Of a stretch of DNA of 64,000 nt, positions 20,558 to 31,211 are shown piece after piece. Positions within the stretch are counted from its first letter, which is position 1; each line of letters starts with the position of its first letter. Below the pieces are notes generated by a model. That model did no database searches. It was given only the letters and a program-made list of their open reading frames with translations, and was not told the DNA's origin. The stretch is from Drosophila persimilis (Eukaryota; Arthropoda; Insecta; Diptera; Drosophilidae): contig NW_020825479.1 in NCBI RefSeq assembly GCF_003286085.1, positions 185,927 to 249,926 of the forward strand. The letters run 5' to 3'. The position numbers were made by a program, and so were the translations under genes.

Positions 20558-20745
20558 AGGCAAATCAGTTCTGTTTAAGACAAACGTCAATCGCGACACC
20601 GTCGGAAAATTCAACAAAATTTAATTCCATTCAAGACATCGGACATCAGTCATCGTCGGGGAAATAACTAATCAATGTACACTAAGTTTAAGTGAAAGAA
20701 TAAAATCTTTTTTAAAAACGCAAACTGCAGTGTCGCATATTTAAC
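20558..20745 (+). repeat. 5' LTR remnant (R/U5 only)
   Basis: Matches the last 186 bases or so of the full LTR at 34320-35014. It begins within a few bases of GAAGGCAAAT, about 8 bases before the initiator TCAGTT, so all of U3 including the TATA box is missing. Confidence 0.8.
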
Positions 20746-20763
20746 TGGCGCAGCCGGTAGGAT
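20746..20763 (+). promoter_or_regulatory. primer binding site, tRNA-Ser type
   Basis: TGGCGCAGCCGGTAGGAT follows the LTR end directly. The sister copies at 35015, 39049, 42231 and 45437 read TGGCGCAGTCGGTAGGAT, so this copy has one T-to-C change. This PBS type is that of 17.6/297-like elements. Confidence 0.75.
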
Positions 20764-20946
20764 CTCAGTTAAAAGTGAACCCTTTTTTTTAGACGATCAA
20801 TTGGCGTAGTGACAGTTACAGTGCGTAATAACCTACAGTGATCAGAGAAAAAGTAACGCTAATACTAAAGGGATCCGCCAAAGAATCTACACACGATTCA
20901 AACTCAATTAATATTAGAAAAAATAAATAAATAAAAAGAAATCAAC

Positions 20947-21885
20947 ATGCCGCTGACAGAAACACACCTGAACCAAGCCTTGAAGTCAATCAGGCAAATT
21001 CCACCATACGACTGATGCCAAGAACGTCTAAGTTCGTTCATAAACAGGATTGAGTACATCTCCGGATTGTACCCAACAGAAGACCGCAGACAACAAAACA
21101 TCATGTACGGAGCCACTGAGGGTCAACTGTGCGGACGAGCACAACTTTTATCACAGAGCCTTCAACCCAACACCTGGAGTGATCTAAAGGAAGCCCTAAT
21201 CAGCAAATTCAACAACCACACTCCATACGAGACGCTACTACAACAATTACACGATACCAAATTCAATGGGAGTATTCGTAAGTTCATAGAGGAACTAGAA
21301 ATTAAGTCCAATGTTATAATAAGCAAACTAAATCTGGAAACTAGCGCAGAAAATAAGATAATCTTTAAAAACGCTCTGGAAAATGCCACCAGACATACCA
21401 TAGCAGATGCTCTACCCAATAGACTGTTTATTATCTTAGCAAAGAAAGTCATTTCTACTATGGCTAAACTAGAAAAATCAGCTCAAGAGTTAGGAATCTA
21501 CGAAAATTTCGTAAATGATAACAAGAATCACGAACACTCAAGAAACGGAAATAACAATCGTAGGAACGTTGGAACTTATTACCCTCGCTATAGTAGTAAC
21601 GATTATAACAATAAAAACCCAATTACTTCCAGAAATAATCATGGAACGAATCGAAATAATTCAGGAAATAATGCAGTAAATAATAAAGGATTATTTAACG
21701 AATTTAGAAATTCCTTAAACCAGGGCAGAGTACAGAATCCCACTAACTATCAAATTAACCAGACTCAGGCAGGTAGCAGTGCACCGAATCAGCCAGTCAA
21801 ACGATCTAGGGAAAGCCAAAGTGGACATATGAAAATGGATGTAAATTTTTCGGCAGAGTGCCTCGGAAGAAATCGAGGAGGACCA
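20947..21885 (+). pseudogene. gag: errantivirus gag, nonsense at codon 23
   Basis: Starts MPLTETHLNQALKSI at 20947. Codon 23 is TGA (21013-21015), where both sister copies (35168 and 46780) have GGA. Downstream the same frame is open through a helical capsid-like region, ending in an Asn-rich, basic tail (21540-21720) with no CCHC knuckle, as in 17.6-type gag. In the sister copies gag ends soon after IEEDHI. Here one extra T near 21851 moves the reading frame into pol, so gag and protease are fused in one frame. Confidence 0.8.
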
Positions 21886-23151
21886 TATATAGAAATAATT
21901 GTAAATAATAAAAAGTTAAGAGGTATCGCGGACTCGGGATCGTCAATAAATATAATAAAGGAAAACTATACAGATTCCAAAGTCGATAGCGACAACCTCA
22001 CCGTCCATACCATCAAAGGACCCGTCCGTCTGACTCAGAGCATTACACGTAAAGCAACCAAAAACTGTCCGACAAAACAAAAATTTTATATTCATAATTT
22101 TTCTGAAAATTCTGACATACTCTTAGGCAGAGAATATTTGATGGCCAGCAAAGCCGTCATCGATTACCGAAATGAAACGGTAACGTTAGGAGAAAGGTCA
22201 TACCCAATCATCCAAAGTGGAGAAGCAATTGCCGACGGCAAGACCGCACACAAAGATGATAAGTCATCTTCAAAGGAAGATATAAATACACCCAAGTGCC
22301 TTGACCCATCTCCTGAAGGAGAGCAATACTTCGCTTCCGCATTAGAGAATGAATTAAGGGAATGTAACCAGCTAAGGTTGGAACATCTAAATGACGAAGA
22401 AAATGAAAAACTAAAGAAAGTTCTCTATGAATTTAAGGACGTGCAGTATAAAGAAGGTGACATTTTGACCTCCACTAGTACTATAAAGCACGAAATTAAA
22501 ACCCATCACGAAGATCCTGTATATCGTCGACCATATAAGTATGCTCAAATACACGATCAGGAAGTGACCCAACAAATAAAAGATATGATTAGACAGGGAA
22601 TCATTCGTAAGTCGAATTCTCCCTATTGTGCACCCATTGCTATGATTCCAAAGAAGATAGATGCTTCAGGAAAGCAGAAATATCGTATGGTAGTAGATTA
22701 TAGAAGTCTATACGAGGTGACAATCAAGGACAAATTTCCTACACCCAGAATGGACGAAATCCTAGATAAACTAGGTAGGTGCCAATATTTTACAACAATC
22801 GATTTAGCTAAGGGATTCCATTAAATTCCCATGGAACCTAGCTCGATCCCAAAAACAGCTTTCTCCACGAAGCATGGTCATTACGAGTTCACTCGTATGC
22901 CTTTTGGGCTAACCACTGCCCCCGCCACATTCCAAAGATGCATGAACAATCTGTTAGAAGATTTAATTTTCAAAGATTGCCTTGTGTATCTAGACGACAT
23001 CATTATCTATTCCACATCATTGGAAGAACATTTGTTGTCTCTTAAAAGGGTCTTTGGAAAGTTGAGAGATGCAAACCTCAAACTTCAAATGGATAAGTGT
23101 GAATTCCTTAAGAAAGAAACGGAATTCCTAGGCCATGTAGTAACAACTAAC
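21886..23151 (+). pseudogene. pol: errantivirus pol, 5' part: protease and reverse transcriptase
   Basis: The protease active site ADSGSSINII is coded near 21937-21966, with the flap-side ILLGREYLM near 22110-22145. RT begins near 22510; palm blocks KYRMVVDYRSL and [11 protein letters not shown] are followed by a TAA (22822-22824) where sister copies have CAA. Translation downstream resumes in the same frame: [16 protein letters not shown], the catalytic [10 protein letters not shown] (22986-22997) and [11 protein letters not shown]. The frame is then cut by the BEL insertion at 23157 and resumes at 31212. Apart from the nonsense codon the RT is well preserved. Confidence 0.85.
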
Positions 23152-23156
23152 GGCAT
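23152..23156 (+). other. target site duplication GGCAT, left side
   Basis: GGCAT precedes the BEL 3' LTR; the same five bases follow the other LTR at 31207-31211. Removing one copy and the element restores a continuous RT coding sequence. Confidence 0.9.
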
Positions 23157-23474
23157 TGAAATTTTAGAATAGTTTTTCTAAATAACGATACCGAAACAAC
23201 TTGGGTGACTGCAATTTTGTGTTTTAATACGACGAAAAAAAAGGAGTGCGTGCGTTCGATTTCATGGATTTTTCTCGACTTCCTTCATATATTAAAACAA
23301 TTTCTGCTGTGCCTACCTTACCTACGGTGGCAAAGCGGGGCGAATTCGAAAAGCGAGAGAGCGAGCTTTTATTGCGCTCCCGCTTTGCCCTAGCCTAACT
23401 TACACTAGACTTCATGAAATACTATCCTAATAACAATTATTATTATCCAAATGGCGGCCTATTATTATCCTACA
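23157..23474 (-). repeat. BEL 3' LTR
   Basis: About 318 bp, begins TGAAATTTTAG and ends CCTACA on the plus strand. Identical or nearly so to 30900-31206, apart from single changes and an extra stretch of about 14 bases near the outer end (23453-23467). On the minus strand a GGGGCCGG polypurine-like tract precedes it. Confidence 0.85.
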
Positions 23475-23501
23475 CCGGCCCCGTTGAAGGCCTGGAAGGC
23501 T

Positions 23502-24713
23502 TCAAACCATTGGCAGAAGCGCCAATTTGTGGATTGGCCTCCTGAACGTGGCTCCGCTGCTCGTCCTTAGGTCGACCACTCTGACCCTTCCGTCCTGCCC
23601 GGCGGTTGTTCCGACCACCCTTCCGAGGAGCCACTGTTGAGGGGGCAGGCTGTCCTCGGCGACGATTACGAGGTCGCCTTCCTTTATGTTTGGTTCCTCC
23701 TGGTGCCACTTGCATCTTATTTGCAATCCCAGCACATACTCCCGGGACCATCGCTGCCAGAACATTTGCCTGGCTGACGAGACAAGCCGCCATCGCTTTA
23801 AGCAGCTCAGACCCTCCTGGTCCGGGGTCCTGGGTGCTGGGGGTGCGATGAGCGGCCCGCCTGTCAGCAGGTGCCCGGGAGTCAGCGCGTCTCCGCTTGG
23901 GTCTGGGCTTAGGGGTCCTAGCGGGCGCGAGTTGAGTACCGCCTCGATCCCGACCAGCACGGTCTCCAGCTCCTCTGCGGTGAGGAGAGCGCTTCCGACT
24001 GCCCGTAGGAGTAGGCCCTTGGCAGACTTCACACCGGCCTCCCAAAGTCCGCCCATGTGCGGTGCTCGAGGCGGTATGAAGGCAAACTCGCACCCGGTTC
24101 TTGACGCAAATTCGCCTCTATCTTCCGCCTCTATCTTCCTCCGCAGTTCGCTGAAGTGGCGACTTGCTCCGACGAAATTTGTCGCGTTGTCGCAGTTCAC
24201 GCGTTGCGGACATCCTCGACGACCGACGAAGCTTTGGAATGCCAACAAGAAGGAATTAGTCGTCAAATCGGAGACAATTTCTAAATGAACCGCCTTGGAC
24301 GCAAAACAGACAAATAACGCTATGTAGGACTTATAAGGGGGCCTTCCACGAATTTTCAGAGTCGTATAGACTGGGCCACAAAAATCAACGCCACATACTG
24401 AAAATGGGCGGAGAGCACGGAGCCGGTCTGCGGGTAAGTTGCCCATCATTTGGGTCTGGAGTAGCGGCTTGCATTTAAAGCAACGAATACACGACCTAAC
24501 TATCGCCCTGCAGACCGCCTGAGCATTCACTATCCAAATGCGCTGTCTAAGGATACTCACGAGTGCTCGTGGGCCGGCATGAAAATTCGTTTGATGCAGA
24601 TAGCGAACGTATGTCTGCACAAACTGCGAGCGTTTTGTCAATAAAACGGGAAACTTGGCATTATATGACATAGGAGCGTTAACTAGTCGCCCCCCAACTC
24701 GCAACAACGAAAA
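23502..24713 (-). CDS. BEL/Pao integrase
   Basis: About 400 open codons. The N-terminal zinc finger has HQTNFHAG and CIRCFK (HHCC). The catalytic core shows the three acidic blocks: GVDFCGPV, NCDNATNFVGA and GGLWEAGVKSAK (D, D, E). The C-terminal part, with LTPGHLLTGGPL and WQRWSREY, is the Pao-specific extension that binds DNA. It joins element ends to target DNA, giving the 5-bp duplication. The frame itself is intact, but a TGA and frame change just upstream (about 24714) separate it from the rest of pol. Confidence 0.85.
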   Translation of the reverse strand, partial: FSLLRVGGRLVNAPMSYNAKFPVLLTKRSQFVQTYVRYLHQTNFHAGPRALVSILRQRIWIVNAQAVCRAIVRSCIRCFKCKPLLQTQMMGNLPADRLRALRPFSVCGVDFCGPVYTTLKIRGRPPYKSYIALFVCFASKAVHLEIVSDLTTNSFLLAFQSFVGRRGCPQRVNCDNATNFVGASRHFSELRRKIEAEDRGEFASRTGCEFAFIPPRAPHMGGLWEAGVKSAKGLLLRAVGSALLTAEELETVLVGIEAVLNSRPLGPLSPDPSGDALTPGHLLTGGPLIAPPAPRTPDQEGLSCLKRWRLVSSARQMFWQRWSREYVLGLQIRCKWHQEEPNIKEGDLVIVAEDSLPPQQWLLGRVVGTTAGQDGRVRVVDLRTSSGATFRRPIHKLALLPMV

Positions 24714-24716
24714 AGA

Positions 24717-25817
24717 TCACCATGTCCCAGCCTCTTCATGGATGAAGGGATTCAAGTGCTGAAGACTGGGGCCTAACTTGGTACGAACCCTTTCAATATC
24801 TTCTTGAGACTCATTTTTCTGTGTTATTTCGACTATTTTTAGAAACGCCTCGTTGTATTCTACGGATGACGGAATTTTTCCAAAGTTGAGACTTTTGTCT
24901 TTGCATTTTCGGATGAACCGGAACACGAAAACGAACACTCTTAGCAGTTTGAGGTGTGACGAGTATCCCTCGATTACATCCACTAAGTAATTTGGCTTGG
25001 CCGCGACGGTCAGTCCGACCGATTTCTTCCGACTTTCCATCTGTATCTCTTCTTCGGAAAGCTCGAAGTGTAGATTTCTGGGCCAGCTCTCTTCTTCAAA
25101 CTTTAAGAACTCTGGTCCACCAAACCAGATCGACTGCACGATTTCCTCTACGTCACAACCTCTCGAATCTATGTCTGCTGGGTTCTGTTTTGTTGGCACA
25201 TGCCGCCACGTAGCTTCACTTGACTACTCTTGAATCTCCGCTACTCGGTTCGCAACGAATGTTGACAACGACGAAGGGTGGGATCTGATCCAATGAAGAG
25301 TAACTTATGAATCTGACCAGAATATATTTTTCTCAATTGGAACCTTGAGCAGTGATTGGATTCGGTGACAAAGGTCTGCTAGAAGGTGAGCGGCACATAA
25401 CTCAAGCCTTGGGAGCGTTTTCGTCTTGAGTGGCGCTACTTTCGACTTTGCAGTCAACAAGGAGACCTTGAAACCTTCTGCAGTCTTTCTACGGATATAG
25501 ACGCAGGCTCCATAAGCTCTCATGGATGCGTCGTCAAAGGCATGTACTTGAATCGGTGACATGGGATCAGTATGCACAAATCGAGGTATGGTAATCTTCT
25601 CCAACTGACCCAAGGATTCTTTTAATAAGTTCCATGCTGTTTCCAAGTTCATTGGAATTGACTCATCCCAATCTAGCTTGTTGAGCCAAAGCTCCTGCAG
25701 TAGGATCTTTCCCTTAATTACTAAAGGACTTAACAAGCCAAGGGGGTCAAACAGCTTTGATGTCACCGATAATATGTTCCGTTTTGTCGCTCGCTCGCTC
25801 GCTAACTGACGTGTCAA
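24717..25817 (-). pseudogene. BEL/Pao connection / RNase H region, interrupted
   Basis: 25817-25305 encodes the Pao-type region after RT (TSKLFDPLGLLSPLVIKGK, then VHAFDDASMRAYGACVYI, the first RNase H acidic block). A stop at 25305 follows WSDS, and another lies near 25228; the frame continues in 25199-24717 with NPADIDSRG, the end of RNase H. RNase H removes template RNA during reverse transcription. Two nonsense codons make this part untranslatable as one protein. Confidence 0.75.
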
Positions 25818-26989
25818 TTTGGAACTTAAAGACGTCTTCGTGTGGCAGCCACGATATTCCTAACGCCTTAGTTGACTCTGAGTCCGAGATCGTTATCGGT
25901 TTAACTGTGCTCTCGGATGCGGTGACCTCAGGTGAGTTCGAAAACCATTTAGTCAATTCAAACCCAGCGGTTTGAAGAACCTGAGCCACATCAGACTTAA
26001 TTGTCTTTAACTCCTCTACGCAACCAGCACCATTCAACATGTCATCGACATAGAAGTCGGAGTCAATAACTTCAGCAGCTTTAGGGAATGAGAGTTTTGC
26101 AGACTCACTCAACCTCTTCAAACACCGAATAGCCAAAAATGGGGCTGGTCCAGTCCCATATGTTACGGTGTTGAGCTGGTATATTCTCAAGGACTCAGAC
26201 GGGTCTCTTCTCCACACTATGAGCTGGAATTGTCTATCCGCATCAGCGACCCAGACTTGGCGATACATCTTCTTGACATCGGCTGTCAAGGCGTACCTGT
26301 GTAGTCTGAATCGGAGCAATGTCGAATACTGCTCATCCTGTATCGTAGGACCGACCATCAATATGTCGTTTAAGGCCACCTGAGAGGACGTTTTACAAGA
26401 CGCATCGAAAACGACGCGGAGCTTGGTCGACGTGCTTTGAGGCCTCAACACACACTGATGTGGAATGAAATAATGTGGAGTTTTGGGGATTGTGTTGTCT
26501 GTGGTAGACATGTGACCCAAGAAGAGGTACTCTTCCATGAACTCCAAGTACATTTTCTGCAACTCGGGGTCACGAGACAATCTTTTTTCAAGCGATAAAA
26601 ACCGCCGTTTAGCCACTTCAAAGGAGTTGCATAAGATACTGGGATCTGATTTGAACGGCAGTCTTACTTCAAACCGACCTGAAGGCACGACCTGAGTAGT
26701 CCTTCTATAATGCTTTTCACATAACTTGTGTTCAGGAGATAAAAACTTTTTAGAAGACGGCAATTCTTCCAGTGACCAAAACTTTTGTAATGTATTGTCG
26801 ATGTGTATCACTGACTCTTCTCGACAACTCAAACAATTCCTAGCTTCTTGGGTGGCAGTCACCTTTGGAGTGTATCTCCCGACACAATCCAGCCGAGAAG
26901 CGTTTTCTGCAGAGTTGGATAGTCAGGACCTTGTCGAATCTGACCAACAGATAAAGGTTCGAAAAATGTTTCTGCACCTATCAACATAT
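25747..26989 (-). pseudogene. BEL/Pao reverse transcriptase
   Basis: The frame carries HYFIPHQCVLRP, RVVFDAS, MYRQVWV and the catalytic FYVDDML near 26060-26040, all in Pao order. It runs from just after the protease to a stop at 25747. A run of CGCT repeats at about 25787-25802 shifts the frame into that of the next segment. A second register change lies near 26990 at the protease junction. Confidence 0.8.
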
Positions 26990-27466
26990 CTATCTTCTGT
27001 GGTTGAAGAAATATGGGTCTGCGAGTGGTAAGTTCTTCGGGATTTTCCAGTCACTCACGTTAAGTGTCTGATCAGGGTGATACCCCGAAATGGACCTTAG
27101 AATCCAGAAATCAACCGAAAACTCACTACCAGTAATTCGCGACTTCACCACCGTGTGTATCTTTTTCTTGACTTGTGAATTGGATTCACCAATATCAGGC
27201 AAGTTGATACACGACTCCTCCCTACGGATCTGTAAGCGCTGTGCTAAGTCCTCATTTATAAAATTGGTTTGAGACCCCGAGTCAAGCAGAGCTCGGGCCA
27301 AAACATGTTTACCATTATTTGTTCGGACGCTTACGATCGACGTAGCCAGAATAACTCTATCCATAGCTGTCGCATGGAGAGCATGCGAAGGGGAAGGTTG
27401 ATTCTGATTGGGAGGAGGAGAAGAATTCTCTGGGGGTGATGGTAACGCTAGAATTTTATTCGCCAC
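26990..27466 (-). pseudogene. BEL/Pao aspartic protease
   Basis: 158 codons with RALLDSGSQTNFINEDLA, the Pao protease active site (DSGSQ), near 27300-27250. It stops at 26990 where the sequence passes into the RT frame. A stop and register change also separate it from the gag knuckle region upstream. Confidence 0.8.
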
Positions 27467-27469
27467 TGT

Positions 27470-28651
27470 TTACCTATGCAATAAGGTATGGTGTGAGCAG
27501 CCACACACACGACACTTCTTAGCTTTGCATCGTACTACAGAGTGGCCTGGCTGCAGACAATTGATGCACAAGGATGCAGTTTTTGCGAATTCGAACCTTT
27601 GCATTACTGCCAGCCGACCAAATGGACTGCAATCTGTCAACAAATGGCCTTTCGCATTGCAGTTGGCATTGTTGGTTTTTGGTATTCGCGGTGGAACACG
27701 CGAATGAGCTCCGATTATGCGGCTTGCTTGGCACAGCTTTCTGCTCCTGCTTTGGTTTGTCCGAATTTTCGGCCGAAAGATGCTGATGTCTGCGATTAAG
27801 AAACTTTTCACAGTCCGTCCAAAGTGGCAGTTTAATTGTCATAATCGAGCTGTTCTTCCCATTTCTCTTTGGTCACCGGATCGACTCTGCTCAAGACGAG
27901 ATGAATAATCATCGCCTTCGAGATCTTTTTATCATCGCCTATCGACAACAACGAACCATATATGGATGAGGTGGTATCGATCAGGTTCCTTAAGGACGAT
28001 GCTGATTGCTGGGTCATTTTAGGAAGACTAAATAGGGCATCAATGTGATTTTTAAAGATCAGACAATCATTATCGTAGACCCGTTTTAAGCTAGCCATTG
28101 CTTTCTCGTAGTTGGTCTCGGTTACTTGGAAAGCCCTAACTGTTCCCAACGCTTCACCAGAGAGACACGAAAGCAAATGGTTGAACTTTTCGATAATTGG
28201 AATGCTTTGGTCATTGTGAACTAGAGTCTCAAATAAACCTATGAAGTTTTTAAAGTCCGAAAAGTTGCCGCTGAACTGCGGCAGAGCTAACTTCGGAAGG
28301 CGAGCACGAGTTGGGTACTGCCGGTATTGTCTCATCAGCTGTCTTTAATGCGCAAATGAAAGACATTAATTTTGCCTTTGAGACAATTGAGAGTTCTTCA
28401 AACTCGACTCCAAATTCATCGTCAATGTCTATATCTTCAATCTTCTCTTGAAGTTCGCGTGCCGTGTCAATGCTACGCATCAGCGTTTCGAGTCTGCACT
28501 CGAGCTCCGTCAATACCAGCGGAATATCCCCCGCTTCTAAACGGTCCGCTAATAAACGAATGCCTTTGACACGGCAACTGCGCTTTTTCTTCAGCTCTTC
28601 AAGGGCAATATTGTTGGCTTTTGAGGTCATATTGATTCTCAATACAAGCAA
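27470..28651 (-). pseudogene. gag: BEL/Pao gag with zinc knuckles, frame-broken
   Basis: N-terminal helical part 28651-28330 (charged, coiled-coil-like), a register change near 28330, a conserved Pao gag core (LPKLALPQFSGNFSDFKNF) at 28335-27832, another change near 27830, then knuckles CINCLQPGHSVVRC and CRVCGCSHHTLLH at 27560-27475. Forms the virus-like particle. Three separate frames, so no full Gag. Confidence 0.8.
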
Positions 28652-28659
28652 CTGAAGGC

Positions 28660-29578
28660 GAAAGATCGTTTCTAATAATCGTATTTAATGCCGAGGCACT
28701 CAATGAAATAATGGGTAATTGTACCCAAACGAGGTGAAAAACCAATATACCCGAAAAATTTAGGGTAGAGCGTCGCTTGGCTGGCGCGTACACGAAAACC
28801 ACACAAGAATAGCAACGAACTGCACTGGTGACAAGCGAAAACGAAAATTTTCACCGCTGCAGTTCTGAAGAATGGATGTTGTGTATACGTATGCACCGAC
28901 AACGATCGACGCTAAATTGATTGGCGAGGCACGACTTTGTCTTAATTGATAGTTGGATCCTACTGACACCAAACGAATATACCCGACGAAAACAGGGTAG
29001 CGCGTCACTTGGTGTTTGGTTTGGATCAAGCGCGCCAAACAAAGAACAACGATAAGCAACGGTGAAGAGCGAAAGCGAGACGAAAAAATTCACCGCTGCA
29101 TCTGCGTATTGGTATGCGTGCTTGGCCAACGACCCAACTATACATATATCTGACACAACGAAAACGAGAAAGGGGAAAGGGGTGACAGCGATTGCAGTTA
29201 AACTGAGTTATATGTGTAGTTATTGCGTCCAAGAGGGTTAGATGTACATATGTATATATGTATTAATATATATATGCTCAACTCTAACTACAGCATGCAA
29301 TCTAGATCTACTATGTCATACGTATGTGCCAAGAATTGTAAGCGAAGTGCAATTGTTTCAGCACAAGACAATAATTGGGAGTTTTTTAATCTTTTCGTCA
29401 CTCGAGCTTTCAATTTTTTGCACAAATACCTCTTGAGAAGATTGGAAATTCCAGGTGCTGTACTCTCCTCTTCTTATACTGGATGCTCCACTTGGATCTT
29501 CTTGGGTAGATGGTATATGTGTATCTCCTTTTGTATATAGCTGCAGACAGGGTATTGCACGACCGACGCGGTGATTTT
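28660..29578 (-). other. BEL leader with a tandem duplication of about 235 bp
   Basis: Non-coding. ATATACCCG is followed by a GGGTAG(A/C)GCGTC block and a TTCACCGCTGCA block at 28745-28860 and again at 28977-29101, offset about 232-239 bases. The rest is unique. It belongs to the 5' leader between gag and the DINE-1 copy. Confidence 0.6.
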
Positions 29579-30711
29579 TATTATACCCGATACTCAAAAT
29601 GAGTATTGGGGTATATTAGATTTGTGGTAAAAGTGGATGTGTGTAACGTCCAGAAGGAATCGTTTCCGACCCCATAAAGTATATATATTCTTGATCAGCA
29701 TCAATAGCCGAGTCGATTGAGCCATGTCTGTCTGTCCGTCTGTCCGTCTGTCCGTCTGTCCGTCCGTCCGTCTGTCCGTCTGTCCGTCCCCTTCCCCTAA
29801 TGCTCAAAGACTATAAGAGCTAGAGCAACGATGTTTTGGATCCAGACTTCTGTGATATGTCACTGCTACAAAAATATTTCAAAACTTTGCCCCGCCCACT
29901 TCCGCCCCCACAAAGGGCGAAAATCTGTGGCATCCACAATTTTAAAGATACGAGAAAACCAAAAACGCAGAATCTTAGAAAATGACCATATCTTTTAGAC
30001 TGCAGAATCTGAATTGGATCGTATTATTATTATAGCCAGCATCAAGAAAACAATTTCATTTTTTCTCGCCCTGTCTCTCTCTAACACACAGGTAGCATAG
30101 GCGGCTTTGCTTAGAGTAAAACATTAGCGCCTAGATCTCAGAGACTATAAAAGCTAGAGCAACCAAATTTGGTATCCACACTCCTAATATATCAGACCGA
30201 GACGAGTTTGTTTCAAAATTTCGCCACACCCCCTTCCGCCCCCGCAAAGGATGCAAATCTGGGGATATTCACAAATCTCAAAGACTATTAACGCTAGAGT
30301 AACCAAATTTGGAATCCGCACTTCTCTTAGATCTCACTATAAAACGTGTATCTCAAAATTTCGCCCCACCCCCTTCCGCCCACAAAAAGGACGAAAATCT
30401 GTTGCATCCACAATATTGCAGATTCGAGAAAACTAAAAACGGGGAATCATAGATAACGACCATATCTATCAGATTGCTGAATCTGGATCAGATCAGATAA
30501 TTTTTGTAGCCAAAAGGAACAAATCAATTTGCAGTGGCTACGCAGCGCGTGACATCACGCTCAGACTGATTTTCTGTCTCTCTCGCACGCACTCTTTGTC
30601 GTGTCGTTTAATATTAGCGGCGTCTGCCGGAGGAAAGCCATACTGACTTAGTATCGGGTATAACTCTAGAGTTGCGGTGTCCGCAGCAACTCACAACGTT
30701 CCCCCTCGTTT
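29579..30711 (-). mobile_element. DINE-1 copy 2, reversed, inside the BEL leader
   Basis: The plus strand reads TTATACCCGATACTC at the left, a long GTCTGTCC tract at 29725-29788 and CGTTCCCCCTCGTT at the right: the full element in reverse. It splits the BEL leader, leaving 30712-30877 beside the PBS. Confidence 0.85.
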
Positions 30712-30877
30712 TTAGTTTTGTTTGTTGAATTATTTGCACACACGTCGCGGTCAATTTGGCAATTTAGCTGCAGCACATATGCATGTACATGTAGGTATAG
30801 TAGATTTTGGCTATTTATCTTTTCTCCACTGTGTCACTGTCACTTTTGCCTTCCACTTGAATTAATACGTGTAAATT

Positions 30878-30899
30878 GCAAGTCCACCCGGGGGCGCCA
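30878..30899 (-). promoter_or_regulatory. BEL primer binding site
   Basis: The minus strand reads TGGCGCCCCCGGGTGGAC immediately after the LTR end CTAAAATTTCA. Placement is diagnostic; I do not assign the tRNA. Confidence 0.65.
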
Positions 30900-31206
30900 T
30901 GAAATTTTAGAATAGTTTTTCTAAATAACGATACCGAAACAACTTCGGTGACTGCAATTTTGTATTTTAATACGACGAAAAAAAGGGAGTGCGTGCGTTC
31001 GATTTCATGGATTTTTCTCGACTTCCTTCATATATTAAAACAATTTCTTCTGTGCCTACCTTACCTACGGTGGCAAAGCGGGGCGAATTCGCCAAGAGCG
31101 AGAGAGCGAGCTTTTATTGCGCTCCCGCTTTGCCCTAGCCTAACTTACACTAGACTTCATGAAATACTATCCTAATAACAATTATTATTATCCAAATGGC
31201 GCTACA
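30900..31206 (-). repeat. BEL 5' LTR
   Basis: 307 bp, matching 23157-23474, with TG...CA ends and PBS directly inside. Differences between the two LTRs are few, so the insertion is young relative to the decayed coding region (inference). Confidence 0.85.
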
Positions 31207-31211
31207 GGCAT
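31207..31211 (+). other. target site duplication GGCAT, right side
   Basis: Second copy of the 5-bp duplication; errantivirus pol resumes immediately after it. Confidence 0.9.

Larger units (their letters stand above)
23157..31206 (-). mobile_element. BEL/Pao LTR retrotransposon inserted in errantivirus pol
   Basis: Minus strand: 5' LTR (30900-31206), PBS, leader with a DINE-1 insertion, gag, protease, RT, RNase H, integrase, polypurine tract and 3' LTR (23157-23474). The 5-bp duplication GGCAT and TG...CA ends prove a proper insertion. The domain order with integrase last and a YVDD RT box is that of BEL/Pao. Frame breaks occur in gag, at protease-RT, in RT (CGCT repeat), RNase H and before integrase, so it is dead. 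Confidence 0.9.
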
